A DNA stretch of 64,000 nt from Pontibacter beigongshangensis (GCF_014332515.1 NZ_VFSD01000001.1:310001-374000); one strand, 5' to 3'; positions 1 to 9,776 are shown, counted from the first letter of the stretch. Made by a program: numbers and translations. The notes: generated by a model not told the origin, from the letters alone.

Positions 1-394
1 CGGCAGAGCCTCCCAAAAGGTGCGTCACAAGGGTGCCGAAAAGCACCAGCGGTGCCATCAGGAACGGGATTGTCTGCCGCGGCTTATGGATCTCCTCCAG
101 CAGCAGGTTGTTTCCTCTTACGGCTCTGCCGCCATAGTAATGGTAGAGCAAACCCACCAGAAGCCCTCCTAATGGCAGGAACCAGATAATGGAGTCATGC
201 GCCTCCCGGAAGCTGGTGACCCAACCTAAGGAGACCAGGAAAAAGGCAGAAGCAGAGCCTGTCAGCACTCCCACCACGGTGCTAATAAGTAACCATTTAA
301 AAGTAAACAGGAAGGCTTTGGCCTGTTCTCCTGATGAGAACAGCTTTTTCAGGAAAGAATATGATGCTGTGCTGGGGCGGTGTTTTGATGTCAT
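1..394 (-). CDS. ClC-family chloride channel/transporter, N-terminal part
   Basis: Integral membrane anion channel or H+/Cl- exchanger; the gene runs off the left edge, so only about 131 N-terminal residues are present. After a basic cytoplasmic start (MTSKHRPS) come two hydrophobic helices, then the family-typical RGNNLLLEEIH stretch and THLFGGSA, the beginning of the GSGIP/GREG-type selectivity region that would follow. ATG at 394 is chosen as the first good start. The same frame stays open upstream to about 565 and reads as plausible protein (KLWLIIPSERH), so a longer N-terminus through a TTG start cannot be excluded. What is seen is the sequence pattern; ion selectivity cannot be judged. 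Confidence 0.85.
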   Translation of the reverse strand, partial: MTSKHRPSTASYSFLKKLFSSGEQAKAFLFTFKWLLISTVVGVLTGSASAFFLVSLGWVTSFREAHDSIIWFLPLGGLLVGLLYHYYGGRAVRGNNLLLEEIHKPRQTIPFLMAPLVLFGTLVTHLLGGSA

Positions 395-688
395 ATTGCG
401 TTTGGCTGATAACCGGGCATCGCCAACTGGTGCCTGAGTGGCGTGGCGTTCGGAAGGAATTATCAGCCACAACTTACCGGTCGGCTCCAGGTAGACCCTC
501 AGCACCTTTCCGGGCAAAAGTAACGCATAAACCTGAATGGAGCAACATCTCTGGTGGCCTCAGCCCGCGACAATTGCAGCAAAGGTAAGGGCCTGAAAAG
601 TGGCAGGCGCTTGCGGTATAAAAAGCCTTTCAGCAGATTGATTTCTTAAACGGCGGAAAATGGTGAAATTGACAGGAACCCGGGAAGT

Positions 689-988
689 TTACTTGTCCTG
701 GGTGGCAGCGCGTATGGCGGGATCGCCTTGTAGATCTTTCAGCATGCCGTCCAGCACCAAAGGGTAATACTCCTGCATTTTAACCATCATAAAGTGCATG
801 ATCTTGTACTCCAGGTGCTCATTCATGGGATTGTTGTGCAGGGTGGCGAATTTATACTGCATAATGCTAAAGAAAACCAACGAGTCATTCTCCTTGATGT
901 ATTCATAAATGCTGTCATACAACTTTTCTGATTGAGTCGTGTCCAGATCAGCATATAACACTTCTGCAACCGCTTTCTTCTTACCCAT
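689..988 (-). CDS. Hypothetical protein, 99 aa
   Basis: I do not recognise this protein. It starts with a basic MGKKKAVAE stretch and is then amphipathic and predicted mostly helical, rich in Tyr, Met and acidic residues, with no signal peptide, membrane segment or metal motif. It stands alone, read in the same direction as the ClC gene and separated from it by about 290 bases with no recognised gene (apart from the possible upstream extension of the ClC frame). The ATG is preceded by an AT-rich region. It is a likely cytoplasmic protein of unknown role. Confidence 0.6.
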   Translation of the reverse strand: MGKKKAVAEVLYADLDTTQSEKLYDSIYEYIKENDSLVFFSIMQYKFATLHNNPMNEHLEYKIMHFMMVKMQEYYPLVLDGMLKDLQGDPAIRAATQDK

Positions 989-1693
989 GTTAAGTTATGT
1001 ATGAAAGTACTTCAATTACCGCAGCAAAGGAGCAGTTTTCAAATTTAACAAAATATTTAATGCGTACAAATTCGCTTTACAGGTTTATACGTAGTCAACC
1101 GTAAATAAGGGGTGAATCTCCAGGTTTATTTCAGATATAAAACCTGCTCCGCCTGAACTGGTTGTAGTTTGATAAATAATTAATAATCAACCATATAATT
1201 ATATTCAAATATTTGTTGCCGAATCTGGCCCCATCGAAAAGTAGGGAAGCTTTATGTGAAATAAGGCGAATTTACTACAAGTTTAACCAATATAGGTGCT
1301 GCCAGATAATTATCTTAATCCAATTTAAGGTACTGGCCAAAGTAATGACCTATAACGGTAATTTAAGGATATTCATTGGAAGAATAGCATAAAATGTCAG
1401 TCAGCAACTGGCTTCGCAAGGGAAACTTACACGCTTGCTTTATATTTTGGGCGGGCAGATTTGCCAGCCATGCAATTGCCATTGTCTATTTACTCAACAG
1501 CTACTCCCCTTTTCGCCTGTATAAATACGTAGTTGTCGGCCACAGGTGGTACCGGTAAAGAAAACAACTTTTGCGAAACCGGTACGTCTTACCACTAAAG
1601 CTGCATTTGCCTGGTTTTCTTTGTTGGTTAAGCATCTCCAGCAAAAAGAAGCCATGGTCTTAGGAGCCTGCTTTAACCCCTAAACGACAAACT
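989..1693. other. Intergenic, 705 bases
   Basis: AT-rich spacer between a minus-strand hypothetical gene and nhaA. It holds no intact gene. Near 1523-1600 is a short frameshifted remnant of an NAD(P)-binding protein, listed separately. I looked for a sodium- or lithium-sensing leader ahead of nhaA and recognised none. Confidence 0.5.
1523..1600 (+). pseudogene. Possible remnant of an NAD(P)-binding (SDR/NmrA-like) gene
   Basis: Three short pieces in three frames fit the N-terminus of an atypical short-chain dehydrogenase: a Val-Val-Gly piece, then TGGTGKE (glycine-rich dinucleotide-binding loop), then KQLL. Single-base losses would explain the frame changes. The stretch is too short for certainty and nothing beyond it aligns clearly with the family. 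It could be chance. Confidence 0.3.
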
Positions 1694-3040
1694 GTGAGTA
1701 ACGCTGCCAAACCCAGATTATCCCGGAGGATCCTTTATCCTATTCAGACTTTTATACAGGCCGAGGCATTTAGCGGCATTCTGCTAGTTTTTATCGCCCT
1801 TCTGGCTTTGATATGGGCAAACTCCGCCTGGGCCGATACATACGAGGCTACCTGGGGTACTACCTTTACGGTGGCTATCGGCGATTTTAGTCTCTCTAAA
1901 GACCTACTGCACTGGATAAACGATGGTTTGATGACCATCTTCTTTTTTGTGGTCACCATGGAGATTAAACGGGAGTTCTTATTGGGAGAGTTCGCCTCGT
2001 TTCGTAAGGCGAGTTTTCCGATTATGGCTGCTATAGGTGGCATGGTGGTTCCGGCTCTTATTTTTGTGCTTTTCAATGCTGGAGAGGCAGGTATTTCGGG
2101 TTGGGGTATTCCTATGGCAACGGATGTTGCGTTTGCGCTGGGTTTGCTCTCGCTGCTTGGCAAGCGGGTGTCTCTTGCCCTAAAGCTTTTTCTGGTAGCC
2201 TGTGCCATGGTAGATGATATCGGGGCGGTACTTGTGATAGCGCTTTTTTATACGGCCGACGTAAACTTTCTGAGTCTTTGGGTGGCCTTTGGCATTTTTG
2301 GACTTCTCCTGGTTATCAGTTCTTTCAATGTCCGGGCACTGCCTGTTTATATACTACTAGGCCTTGTTATGTGGGTGGCTTTCCTGCTGTCGGGGGTGCA
2401 TGCCACGGTAGCTGGCATCCTGCTTGCGCTCACTATTCCTTCACGATCCGGTATCAAACAAGACGAGTTTATCTTTTCGACTGATCATATACTGGGAGAA
2501 CTGCATGCCGCTCATTTTTCACCTCACCTGTCGGGGGCTGCTGTGGCGGAGGAGGAACGGGAAGGCGATTTTCAGGCTGCCGCGTACACCATAGCGGCCA
2601 ATAGTGAAAAGGCGCTTTCGCCCTTAAGCAGATTGGAGCGCGCCCTGCACCCCTGGGCCGCTTTTGCCATTATGCCACTGTTCGCGCTGGCAAATGCCGG
2701 AATTTTTGTAGATGCTGCCTTGCTGGACAATTTTTTCAACCCTCTAGCCGTAGGCATTGTACTTGGGCTGACATTGGGGAAACCACTGGGAATAATTGTT
2801 TTTGCCGGTCTGGCTTCCGCCGCAGGCTTTGCCATAAAGCCCGATTCCATCAGTTGGTGGCAGGTAATCGGAGTGGGCCTTCTTAGCGGCATCGGCTTTA
2901 CCATGTCTATTTTTATTGCGAACCTGGCCTTTGAAGGCACTGGGCTGCTGCCTGCTGCCAAATTAGCCATTCTGGCTGCTTCCGGTATGGCAGCGGCAGG
3001 CGGCTTACTGCTGCTACTGCTTGCCAGGTCGGTCGATTAG
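1694..3040 (+). CDS. nhaA: Na+/H+ antiporter NhaA
   Basis: Inner-membrane antiporter that expels Na+ (or Li+) in exchange for protons, for pH and salt homeostasis. The 448-residue protein has the family's hydrophobic helices throughout, the ATDVAFALG motif of helix IV near residue 143, the paired catalytic aspartates in MVDDIGAV near residue 173, and the late LGLTLGKPLGI helix holding the conserved lysine. A hydrophilic loop of about 60 residues (EEEREGDFQ region) between the two halves makes it longer than the E. coli protein, as in other Bacteroidota homologues. Translation starts at GTG 1694, before the first amphipathic helix. It stands alone, with no nhaR-like regulator beside it. Confidence 0.95.
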   Translation: MSNAAKPRLSRRILYPIQTFIQAEAFSGILLVFIALLALIWANSAWADTYEATWGTTFTVAIGDFSLSKDLLHWINDGLMTIFFFVVTMEIKREFLLGEFASFRKASFPIMAAIGGMVVPALIFVLFNAGEAGISGWGIPMATDVAFALGLLSLLGKRVSLALKLFLVACAMVDDIGAVLVIALFYTADVNFLSLWVAFGIFGLLLVISSFNVRALPVYILLGLVMWVAFLLSGVHATVAGILLALTIPSRSGIKQDEFIFSTDHILGELHAAHFSPHLSGAAVAEEEREGDFQAAAYTIAANSEKALSPLSRLERALHPWAAFAIMPLFALANAGIFVDAALLDNFFNPLAVGIVLGLTLGKPLGIIVFAGLASAAGFAIKPDSISWWQVIGVGLLSGIGFTMSIFIANLAFEGTGLLPAAKLAILAASGMAAAGGLLLLLLARSVD

Positions 3041-3441
3041 GCAAAGACTTGATTATCAGTGTAAAATGGAGTGGCTCCGGATAGAAGCTTGTGCTCGCTA
3101 AATTAGCCAATTCCAAAGCCATGCCATAGCAATGAATAACTAATCAAATTGCTGACTTACCTAAAGTGCGTTGTCAGGAGACAGCGCCCGGAAACTCTAT
3201 TTATCTCATATTAGGTTATCCACTTGAATAATTAGCTCATCAGCACATCAAACCAAATTATTTGAATGAAAATGCCCCTCCAGAGGTTTTGCGGCCGCTG
3301 TTTTGAAGCAGGAAGGCAGATACGAGCGAAAACACTTGGACCATATAAGGTAAGTTATCCGATACTATTAGTGAGGAAGTTCCAGCTGTAAAACACCAGA
3401 TAGCAGAAGTAAGCTTAGGGGTACTTTTTAACCATCACGCC
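3041..3441. other. Convergent intergenic region, 401 bases
   Basis: Lies between the converging 3' ends of nhaA and the ACP phosphodiesterase-like gene. It contains one copy of the dispersed CCTCCGGAGG-type repeat (3255-3286) and nothing else I can support. Confidence 0.5.
3255..3286 (+). repeat. Dispersed intergenic repeat, copy A
   Basis: Matches the pattern AATTATT-N2-AATGAAAA followed by CCCCTCCRGAGG. This copy has CCTCCAGAGG, one base off the perfect palindrome. It sits in a gene-free convergent region. Confidence 0.65.
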
Positions 3442-4026
3442 CTACAGTTCTTTCTTTACCTGCTCCACATAATGCACAAGATCTGGGAAAAAAGTGTCGA
3501 AATCGGCACCATATCTGCCATAGTTTGCCTCTAATTCATCTCCGGCCAGTTCCATGCCCGAGGTGAAGGCCGTGCGGCGGCTCATGCCGACCAGCGCCCG
3601 CCTGATTCCCTCCACCTCTGCATAAGAGGCCAGCCAGTCCTGTCGCATCATGTACGGGAAAAAATATTGTACCTTAGGAGGCAGCAGCAGGAAGCGGTTT
3701 TCTATGATCCTGTACACCTGCTTTGCAAAGGCAGGCAGCGATACGTCAGCATATTGCTCAAAGCCTTTTGCCAGAAAATGGTCGTAAAAAACGTCGGCCA
3801 CCACAGGCGCATATTTTCTGAAATGTGGGCGCAGGCGCAGTTTGGTCTGTCGCACCACCGGATGCGTATCGGTGTAGGAATCGATGAGGCGGTGCAGCCG
3901 GATGCCGCGGGCTATCCCCTCCTGGTACTGCTCCACCTGTTTTCCTTTCACCGCATCTGCTATAAAGTTGCCGATCAACAGCTCTTCTTCATCGCCGGAC
4001 AAGTATATGTGGGCCAGGTAGTTCAC
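3442..4026 (-). CDS. acpH: Acyl carrier protein phosphodiesterase-like (DUF479)
   Basis: Family known for AcpH, which removes the 4'-phosphopantetheine group from acyl carrier protein. The 194-residue length matches the family, and so do the N-terminal MNYLAHIYLS..GNFIADAVKG signature, the HRLIDSYTDTHP motif and the DVFYDHFLA motif, whose His and Asp residues form the HD-like metal site. It is a soluble cytoplasmic protein encoded alone, upstream of a gene-free stretch on its own strand. The gene symbol is by family; many Bacteroidota members have not been tested for this activity. Confidence 0.85.
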   Translation of the reverse strand: MNYLAHIYLSGDEEELLIGNFIADAVKGKQVEQYQEGIARGIRLHRLIDSYTDTHPVVRQTKLRLRPHFRKYAPVVADVFYDHFLAKGFEQYADVSLPAFAKQVYRIIENRFLLLPPKVQYFFPYMMRQDWLASYAEVEGIRRALVGMSRRTAFTSGMELAGDELEANYGRYGADFDTFFPDLVHYVEQVKKEL

Positions 4027-4318
4027 GGTTCGCTCATAAGCTTAGGGCCAGACAATGGTTGGGCAGCATTCTTCCGCTGCTCATAATTTCTTTGGTGCTG
4101 ACAGGTTTCTGCCGGTTTAACTACCGGCAGATACAAAGCTGGTTTTCTGCCTGAAGAAGGCCAACTCCCGGCATAGCCTATTTGCCGGATGCCGGGCTTT
4201 ATGTCACAAAGATAAAACATTTGGGAGGGATAAATGGTTACAGGCTCATTCAGAAGCCGGCTACAAACCCTTTCTGATAGCACCGCGTAATTAAAGCACA
4301 AACACAAGAACGAAAGCT

Positions 4319-4819
4319 ATGACTAATAATCTGATCACCAAAGAAAATCTAAATAAACTGATCGAAAAGATCAAGGACATCGACATTGCCATGATGACGA
4401 CGCACGAGCAGGACGGCACGCTCCGCAGCCGCCCCATGAGCACCCAGCAAATAAAGGATGATGGGTACCTGTGGTTTTTCACGGGCTATGATTCAGGCAA
4501 ATCGCACGAGCTGAACAACGACTCCCACGTAAACCTCAGCTATGCCAAACCTGGCGACAACCTGTATGTGTCGGTGTCGGGAAGGGCCACACTGACCAGA
4601 GACAAACAGAAAATTGAGGAGCTTTGGTCTCCTGCCATGAAAGCCTGGTTCCCCGATGGCAAAGACGATAAGAATATCGGTTTGATAAAAGTGACCATAG
4701 AGCAGGCTGAATACTGGGACTCGCCCAACAGTGCGGTAGTGCACCTGATCGGCATGGCAAAAGCCGTTATTACCGGCCAGGAGTATCACCCCGGTGATAA
4801 TGAAAAACTAAACATGTAA
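4319..4819 (+). CDS. Pyridoxamine 5'-phosphate oxidase-fold protein (general stress protein 26-like)
   Basis: Small split-barrel flavoprotein-type domain. The 166-residue protein shows the family's DIAMMTTHEQDGTLRSRPM strand pair, DGYLWFFTGYDSGKSHEL and VSVSGRATLTRD, followed by a WFPDG..D segment and EYWDSP near the C-terminus, typical of the GSP26/YwmE-like subgroup. Such proteins bind FMN or related cofactors; the substrate is unknown and this is not PdxH itself. A strong hairpin terminator follows 21 bases after the stop, so it is probably monocistronic. Confidence 0.85.
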   Translation: MTNNLITKENLNKLIEKIKDIDIAMMTTHEQDGTLRSRPMSTQQIKDDGYLWFFTGYDSGKSHELNNDSHVNLSYAKPGDNLYVSVSGRATLTRDKQKIEELWSPAMKAWFPDGKDDKNIGLIKVTIEQAEYWDSPNSAVVHLIGMAKAVITGQEYHPGDNEKLNM

Positions 4820-4840
4820 AGCTCTGAAACAAAACTAAGA

Positions 4841-4879
4841 AATCACCTGTCACCGATTAGAGTGGCAGGTGATTTTTTT
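4841..4879 (+). terminator. Rho-independent terminator after the PNPOx-like gene
   Basis: A 13-base arm (AATCACCTGTCAC) pairs with GTGGCAGGTGATT through one G-U wobble, around an 8-base loop, and runs into a T7 tract. Its 3' arm overlaps an upstream GTG (4869) in the frame of the next gene, which argues against starting that gene there. Confidence 0.85.
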
Positions 4880-4886
4880 GATAAGG

Positions 4887-5669
4887 ATGCGTACCTTTAC
4901 GGAAGCACTATTGGAACTACCTTTGCAAACCTCAGCACCTGCCCCTGCCCGGCTCACCACCCTTACCCTTTTCGGAATCTGCCGGGGCCATGTCCGCTGG
5001 GGGCTTGCCCAAATGGGTACTTCTGTGGCTCCACTCAACCAAACGCCGGGTCTTCTGTTTTACAAACTGCTGGGGAGTGGCCAAGGCAAAGGCTTCAGCC
5101 TGACACCGGATTTCCGGCGGTATGGTCTGATGGCCACGTGGGAGAGCCAGGAAGCTGCAACCGATTTTTTCCAGAATTCTTCCCTGATCCGGGATTACCG
5201 GCAGCACACCGACGAGATCTGGACGGTATGGCTCTACCCCCTGCAGTCGCATGGACAGTGGGACGGGAAAGCCCCTTTTCAGCCTGCTCTGCCAACTGGG
5301 CACGTAGCCGGGCCGGTGGCGGTGCTAACACGCGCCTCGGTGAACTGGCTAAAGCTGCCCCGGTTTATGCGGTATGCGCCTGGTGCCACCCGCGCCCTCG
5401 ACTCGGCCAAAGGTTTAATATGTTCTATTGGTTTAGGAGAGTTGCCGTTTATCAGGCAGGCCACTTTTAGCGTCTGGGAGTCGGCGGAGGCCATCAAAGC
5501 ATATGCTTACCAAGACCCTATGCACCAGGAAGTCATTCAACGGACAAGGGCAGAGAAATGGTATTCGGAAGAATTGTTTGCCCGGTTCAGCCCATTTGCC
5601 AGCGATGGAACCTGGCATGGAACAGACCCACTCCAGGCCTATCTCGCACTCTATCCAAACGAAAGCTGA
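4887..5669 (+). CDS. crtA: Spheroidene monooxygenase-like protein (CrtA family)
   Basis: CrtA-type haem monooxygenases oxidise the ends of linear carotenoids. The protein carries the family pattern across its length: RRYGLMATWES, the central RASVNWLKLPRFMRYAPG segment, SIGLGELPFIRQATFSVWES, and an AYAYQDPMHQEVI helix. ATG 4887 is chosen because the longer GTG start at 4869 lies inside the preceding terminator hairpin; this gives about 260 residues. It is encoded without the other crt genes and converges on the DsbA-like gene with one base between the stops. The enzyme family is clear; the actual carotenoid substrate here is inferred. Confidence 0.8.
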   Translation: MRTFTEALLELPLQTSAPAPARLTTLTLFGICRGHVRWGLAQMGTSVAPLNQTPGLLFYKLLGSGQGKGFSLTPDFRRYGLMATWESQEAATDFFQNSSLIRDYRQHTDEIWTVWLYPLQSHGQWDGKAPFQPALPTGHVAGPVAVLTRASVNWLKLPRFMRYAPGATRALDSAKGLICSIGLGELPFIRQATFSVWESAEAIKAYAYQDPMHQEVIQRTRAEKWYSEELFARFSPFASDGTWHGTDPLQAYLALYPNES

Positions 5670-5670
5670 T

Positions 5671-6324
5671 CTACGAGGGCAAAGGCTCGTTTAGCGCCTC
5701 TGCCAGCCGGCTGTTTACGGCTTCGTATTTTTTGTAGCCTCTGCTGATCAGGCTTATCCGCTTGTCGTTCAGGAGGTAAAGGCTTGGGAAGGCGATGGCC
5801 CTGAGCTGGCGTGCAATCAGAAAATCCTGCTGCGTTTTCTCAATCAGCAGCGGATCCTGAAAGTTTTCCAGAAACGTTTCTTCCTGCACACCAAAGTGTG
5901 ATGCAATGGCTGCCAGAACAGCAGGGTTGGTTACATCCTGGTTCAACTTGTAGAATGCTTGCTGGATTTCAGATGCCATTTCCAGCTCATGTTCCGGTGC
6001 CAGGTAACGAATGGCAACGATGGCCCGGCAGGCAGGTTCCGTGTCATAGACAAATCCCTCCCTTTCAAAAAAATCAAAATTAAACGGCTGGCCAGAGGTT
6101 TCTGCTACTTCATGCCAATGCTGCTGCACATTGTCGGGCGTGTCGGCTTGCAATGGTGTGGTTGCACCAGGTCTTAATCCGCCTACTACCACTTTTAATT
6201 TCAGTTTATCCTGATACTCTTCGTGTAGTCGCTTTATAACCGGGGCAAAACCGTAGCACCAGGTGCACATAGGGTCCATCACATAGATCAGGTGGGGCGA
6301 ATCCAGCAGGTCGTTCTTTTCCAT
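5671..6324 (-). CDS. DsbA-family (FrnE-like) thiol oxidoreductase
   Basis: Thioredoxin-fold protein of the DsbA superfamily. With the start at 6324 the protein is 217 residues, beginning shortly before the active site MDPMCTWCYGF (C20-x2-C23), with the FrnE-like insertion of helices and the cis-Pro loop in AIAFPSLYLL near the C-terminus. The frame is open back to 6495, but those extra residues look non-coding (no signal peptide, odd composition), so the internal ATG was chosen; a start at 6345 is also possible. No export signal is seen, so a cytoplasmic role is likely. Substrate unknown. Confidence 0.8.
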   Translation of the reverse strand: MEKNDLLDSPHLIYVMDPMCTWCYGFAPVIKRLHEEYQDKLKLKVVVGGLRPGATTPLQADTPDNVQQHWHEVAETSGQPFNFDFFEREGFVYDTEPACRAIVAIRYLAPEHELEMASEIQQAFYKLNQDVTNPAVLAAIASHFGVQEETFLENFQDPLLIEKTQQDFLIARQLRAIAFPSLYLLNDKRISLISRGYKKYEAVNSRLAEALNEPLPS

Positions 6325-6522
6325 AAGGTAAATTAAAAGGGGCATAGGAACCGGTACTTCAAGCGCATCATAACCCACAATCGTAACCGAGGGGCTCCAC
6401 AGCCGATGTTGCTGTGCAAGGGAGCAGTCTTTTCCAGGAACAAAAATAATCAAATTCAGGCAAAAAGAACAGGTACACGCCAATCTCTGTAGCAAGGAAC
6501 TCTCCTTCGAGGTTAGCAGCTG

Positions 6523-6554
6523 GAATTATTCGAATGAAAATACCCTTCCGGAGG
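6523..6554 (+). repeat. Dispersed intergenic repeat, copy B
   Basis: GAATTATTCGAATGAAAA followed by TACCCTTCCGGAGG. Same layout as the other copies. It faces a partial copy in opposite orientation about 80 bases downstream. Confidence 0.7.
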
Positions 6555-6633
6555 CATGGAATTGCTACTGCCCGCTAATGGGCCGAAGGCAGTCTTACCG
6601 GCCGGTCTGGCTGGCTTAGCCTGTTTCAGCACT

Positions 6634-6661
6634 GGAAGGGCTTTTTCATTTAAATAATTGG
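6634..6661 (-). repeat. Dispersed intergenic repeat, copy B' (inverted, partial)
   Basis: Read on the minus strand it gives CCCAATTATTTAAATGAAAA then AGCCCTTCC, lacking the second half of the palindrome. With copy B it forms an inverted pair spanning about 140 bases. Confidence 0.6.
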
Positions 6662-6938
6662 GTTGATTGCTGGTTGTTAGCTGTTGATTGTTAAATGAGG
6701 CGATGGTTGAATTGTTGATTGGCAGATTAGTAATACAGAGAATCGAACACAGCGCTCCTGTGAAGCTACCTAAAAAACGATGGAAGTACCTATAGAGCCA
6801 TGGAAGGAGCTATGCAGCATTTCTAATTTTGAATTTGTAATTATTAATTTAGCGAAGCCTCCTTAATAAAATAACTATTGCCATTAATCGGGCAACTATT
6901 CCTAAATTTACCGTTCGAAAAACAATGCTATAAAACCG

Positions 6939-9710
6939 ATGTCAGAGTATAATTTCAACCAGATTGAGAAAAAGTGGCAGCGTTACTGGGAAGAGAACCA
7001 GACGTTCAGAGCCGAAGCAGGAAGTGAGAAACCCAAGTACTACTCCCTCGATATGTTCCCCTACCCTTCCGGGGCCGGGCTGCATGTGGGCCACCCGCTC
7101 GGCTACATCGCCTCTGACATTGTAAGCCGCTACAAGCGTTCCAAAGGTTTTAATGTGCTACACCCGATGGGCTTCGATGCGTTCGGTCTGCCGGCCGAGC
7201 AGTATGCCATCCAGACGGGCCAGCACCCGGCCATCACCACCGAGCAGAACATTACCCGCTACCTGGAGCAGCTCAAGAACCTGGGCTTCTCGTTTGACTG
7301 GGAACGCGAGGTGCGCACCTCCGACCCAGGTTACTACAAATGGACGCAGTGGATCTTCATGCAGCTGTTCCAAAGTTACTATAACTACAGTGCCGAAGCA
7401 GCAGAACCCATAGACCAACTGGTGCGCGTGTTTGAGCAAACCGGCAACCAAACCGTTAACGCGGCCTGCGACGAAGACACTCCGGCCTTTACCTCGGATG
7501 AGTGGAATGCCATGACCGAGCAGCAGAAAGCCGAAATGCTTCTGAAATACCGCCTCACCTATGTGGCCGAAGCCGTGGTGAACTGGTGCCCCGCCCTGGG
7601 CACGGTACTCGCCAACGACGAAGTGAAAGACGGTGTGTCGGAGCGCGGCGGCTACCCGGTGGAGCGGAAGCGCATGCGCCAGTGGATGATGCGCATCACC
7701 GCCTACGCCGAGCGCCTGCTGCAGGGACTCGATACCATAGACTGGCCGGAGCCGGTAAAGGAGATGCAGCGCAACTGGATCGGGAAATCGATTGGCGCCG
7801 AAATGGAGTTTGCCCTGGAGAACTCCGATCAGAAGATAAAAGTATTCACCACCCGCGTAGATACCATTTATGGCGCTACGTTTCTGGTGCTGGCACCGGA
7901 GCATGAGCTGGTGGAACAGATCACAACCACCGAACATGCCTTTGAGGTAGAAACCTATGTGGCTGTGGCTAAAAACCGCTCGGAGCGCGAGCGCATGACC
8001 GATGTAAAGACTATTTCAGGTGCTTTTACAGGTGCTTATGCCATCAATCCTTTTAACGGAGAGAAAATACCGGTGTATATTGCCGACTATGTGCTGGCAG
8101 GTTACGGCACTGGAGCTGTGATGGCCGTACCTTCCGGCGACCAGCGCGACTGGAATTTTGCCACGCATTTCAACTTGCCAATTATTCAGATACTGGATGC
8201 GCAGCAGGATATTGCCCACCAGGCCGATGCCACCAAGGAAGGCCGGTATGTGAACTCCGCGCTTATTAATGGCCTTACCTACCAGGAAGCCCTGCCAGTG
8301 CTGATTAAGTTCTTGGAAGATAATGGTGTGGGTAAAGCAAAGATTAACTACCGCATGCGCGATGCCGTGTTCAGCCGCCAGCGCTACTGGGGTGAGCCGG
8401 TTCCGGTGTATTTCAAAGACGGAATTCCGCACCTGATCCAGGAAAGTGAACTGCCGCTGGAGCTGCCCAAGATCGATGCCTACCTGCCTACCGAAACAGG
8501 CGAGCCGCCACTTGGCCGCGCCGTGGATTGGAAGTACCACAACGAGCACCCTTACGAGCTGAGCACCATGCCCGGCTGGGCCGGCTCCAGTTGGTACTGG
8601 TACCGCTACATGGACCCTAAAAACGACCAGGCCTTTGTAGACCACGACGTGGTGAACTACTGGCGCAGCGTAGACCTGTACATTGGCGGCTCCGAACACG
8701 CCACCGGTCACCTGCTCTATTCCCGCTTCTGGAACAAGTTCCTCTTCGACATGGCGCTGGTGCCGGAAGACGAGCCGTTTAAAAAGCTGATCAACCAGGG
8801 CATGATTCAGGGTCGGTCTAATTTTGTGTACCGTCTTAAAGACAGCAATACCTTTGTTTCATTTGGCTTGAAAGATCAGTACGAGACGACGGCCCTGCAT
8901 GTAGATGTAAACATCGTGGAGCACGACCTGCTAGACTTGAAGGCTTTCAAAAACTGGCGCGCAGAATACGCGGATGCAGAATTCATTCTCGAAGACGGAA
9001 AATACATCTGCGGCGTGGAGATTGAGAAGATGTCGAAGTCGAAGTACAATGTGGTGAACCCGGATGATCTGGTGGAGCGACTGGGAGCTGACACGCTGCG
9101 CATGTACGAGATGTTTCTGGGGCCGCTGGAGCAGTTCAAGCCCTGGAATACCAACGGCATGGACGGCGTGAACAAGTTCCTGCGCAAGTTCTGGAAGCTC
9201 TTCTTCGACAAAGACGGCCAACTGGCGGTTTCTGATGATGCGCCTTCGCCAGCGGAGCTGAAATCGCTGCACAAAACCATTAGGAAAGTAGAAGAAGACA
9301 TTGAGCGTTTTGCCTTCAACACCTCTGTGTCTACGTTTATGATCTGCGTGAACGAACTGGGGCAGCTAAAGTGTAACAAACGAGCCATCCTGGAGCCGCT
9401 CACGATTATCCTGGCCCCCTACGCCCCGCACATTGCTGAGGAGCTTTGGGAGAAGCTTGGCCATACCGAAAGTGTCAGCTTCGCTTCTTTCCCGGCCTGG
9501 AACCCGGATTACCTGGTTGAAAACACGTTTGAATACCCTGTTTCCATTAACGGCAAGATGCGGGCAAAGATCAGTTTTGCCACGGATGCCCCGCGTGAAG
9601 ACATGGAGAAAGCGGTGCTGGCAGATGAGCAGGTCCTAAAATTCTTAGAAGGAAAAGCACCAAAGAAAATAATTATAGTGCAGAACAAAATAATTAACGT
9701 GGTAGTATAA
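6939..9710 (+). CDS. leuS: Leucyl-tRNA synthetase
   Basis: Class Ia aminoacyl-tRNA synthetase charging tRNA-Leu. The 923 residues fit the bacterial family. The ATP-binding HIGH-type motif is HVGH at residues 49-52 within [16 protein letters not shown]; the CP1 editing domain holds the expected [11 protein letters not shown] and the Thr-rich region; the zinc-site region is replaced by a form typical of Bacteroidota; KMSKS occurs near residue 697 ([16 protein letters not shown]). The C-terminal anticodon-binding helical domain ends in the small C-terminal module ([17 protein letters not shown]). A terminator follows 30 bases downstream, so the gene is probably transcribed alone. Confidence 0.98.
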   Translation: MSEYNFNQIEKKWQRYWEENQTFRAEAGSEKPKYYSLDMFPYPSGAGLHVGHPLGYIASDIVSRYKRSKGFNVLHPMGFDAFGLPAEQYAIQTGQHPAITTEQNITRYLEQLKNLGFSFDWEREVRTSDPGYYKWTQWIFMQLFQSYYNYSAEAAEPIDQLVRVFEQTGNQTVNAACDEDTPAFTSDEWNAMTEQQKAEMLLKYRLTYVAEAVVNWCPALGTVLANDEVKDGVSERGGYPVERKRMRQWMMRITAYAERLLQGLDTIDWPEPVKEMQRNWIGKSIGAEMEFALENSDQKIKVFTTRVDTIYGATFLVLAPEHELVEQITTTEHAFEVETYVAVAKNRSERERMTDVKTISGAFTGAYAINPFNGEKIPVYIADYVLAGYGTGAVMAVPSGDQRDWNFATHFNLPIIQILDAQQDIAHQADATKEGRYVNSALINGLTYQEALPVLIKFLEDNGVGKAKINYRMRDAVFSRQRYWGEPVPVYFKDGIPHLIQESELPLELPKIDAYLPTETGEPPLGRAVDWKYHNEHPYELSTMPGWAGSSWYWYRYMDPKNDQAFVDHDVVNYWRSVDLYIGGSEHATGHLLYSRFWNKFLFDMALVPEDEPFKKLINQGMIQGRSNFVYRLKDSNTFVSFGLKDQYETTALHVDVNIVEHDLLDLKAFKNWRAEYADAEFILEDGKYICGVEIEKMSKSKYNVVNPDDLVERLGADTLRMYEMFLGPLEQFKPWNTNGMDGVNKFLRKFWKLFFDKDGQLAVSDDAPSPAELKSLHKTIRKVEEDIERFAFNTSVSTFMICVNELGQLKCNKRAILEPLTIILAPYAPHIAEELWEKLGHTESVSFASFPAWNPDYLVENTFEYPVSINGKMRAKISFATDAPREDMEKAVLADEQVLKFLEGKAPKKIIIVQNKIINVVV

Positions 9711-9740
9711 AGAACTCCATCTTACCAATTAACTATCGGC

Positions 9741-9776
9741 AGCCGCTTAGACGCAATTTTAAGCGGCTGTTGGTTT
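9741..9776 (+). terminator. Rho-independent terminator after leuS
   Basis: Perfect 9-base stem AGCCGCTTA/TAAGCGGCT with a 10-base loop, followed by TGTTGGTTTT. Confidence 0.8.

Larger units (their letters stand above)
6325..6938. other. Intergenic, 614 bases, with paired repeats
   Basis: Divergent region between the DsbA-like gene and leuS. It holds two inverted copies of the dispersed repeat (6523-6554 and 6634-6661), followed by a low-complexity stretch of TTGATTG/TTGTTAG-type words (about 6660-6720). The last 100 bases are AT-rich and presumably carry the leuS promoter; I could not fix its boxes. Confidence 0.5.

Noticed and set aside
395..688. Riboswitch (fluoride or guanidine type) ahead of the ClC gene
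   Set aside because: The conserved-looking bases also read as a continuous protein frame upstream of the chosen ATG, and I could not match a known riboswitch core.
989..1693. Sodium- or lithium-sensing leader for nhaA
   Set aside because: No conserved motif recognised; the region has AT-rich DNA and a gene relic instead.
1744..2208. 154-codon open frame opposite nhaA
   Set aside because: Fully inside nhaA on the other strand, with low-information composition.
7158..8711. Long open frames antisense to leuS (7158-7937 and 8016-8711)
   Set aside because: Their composition (His/Gly/Val-rich, no domain) is that of a shadow of a GC-rich coding strand; leuS is unbroken over the same bases.
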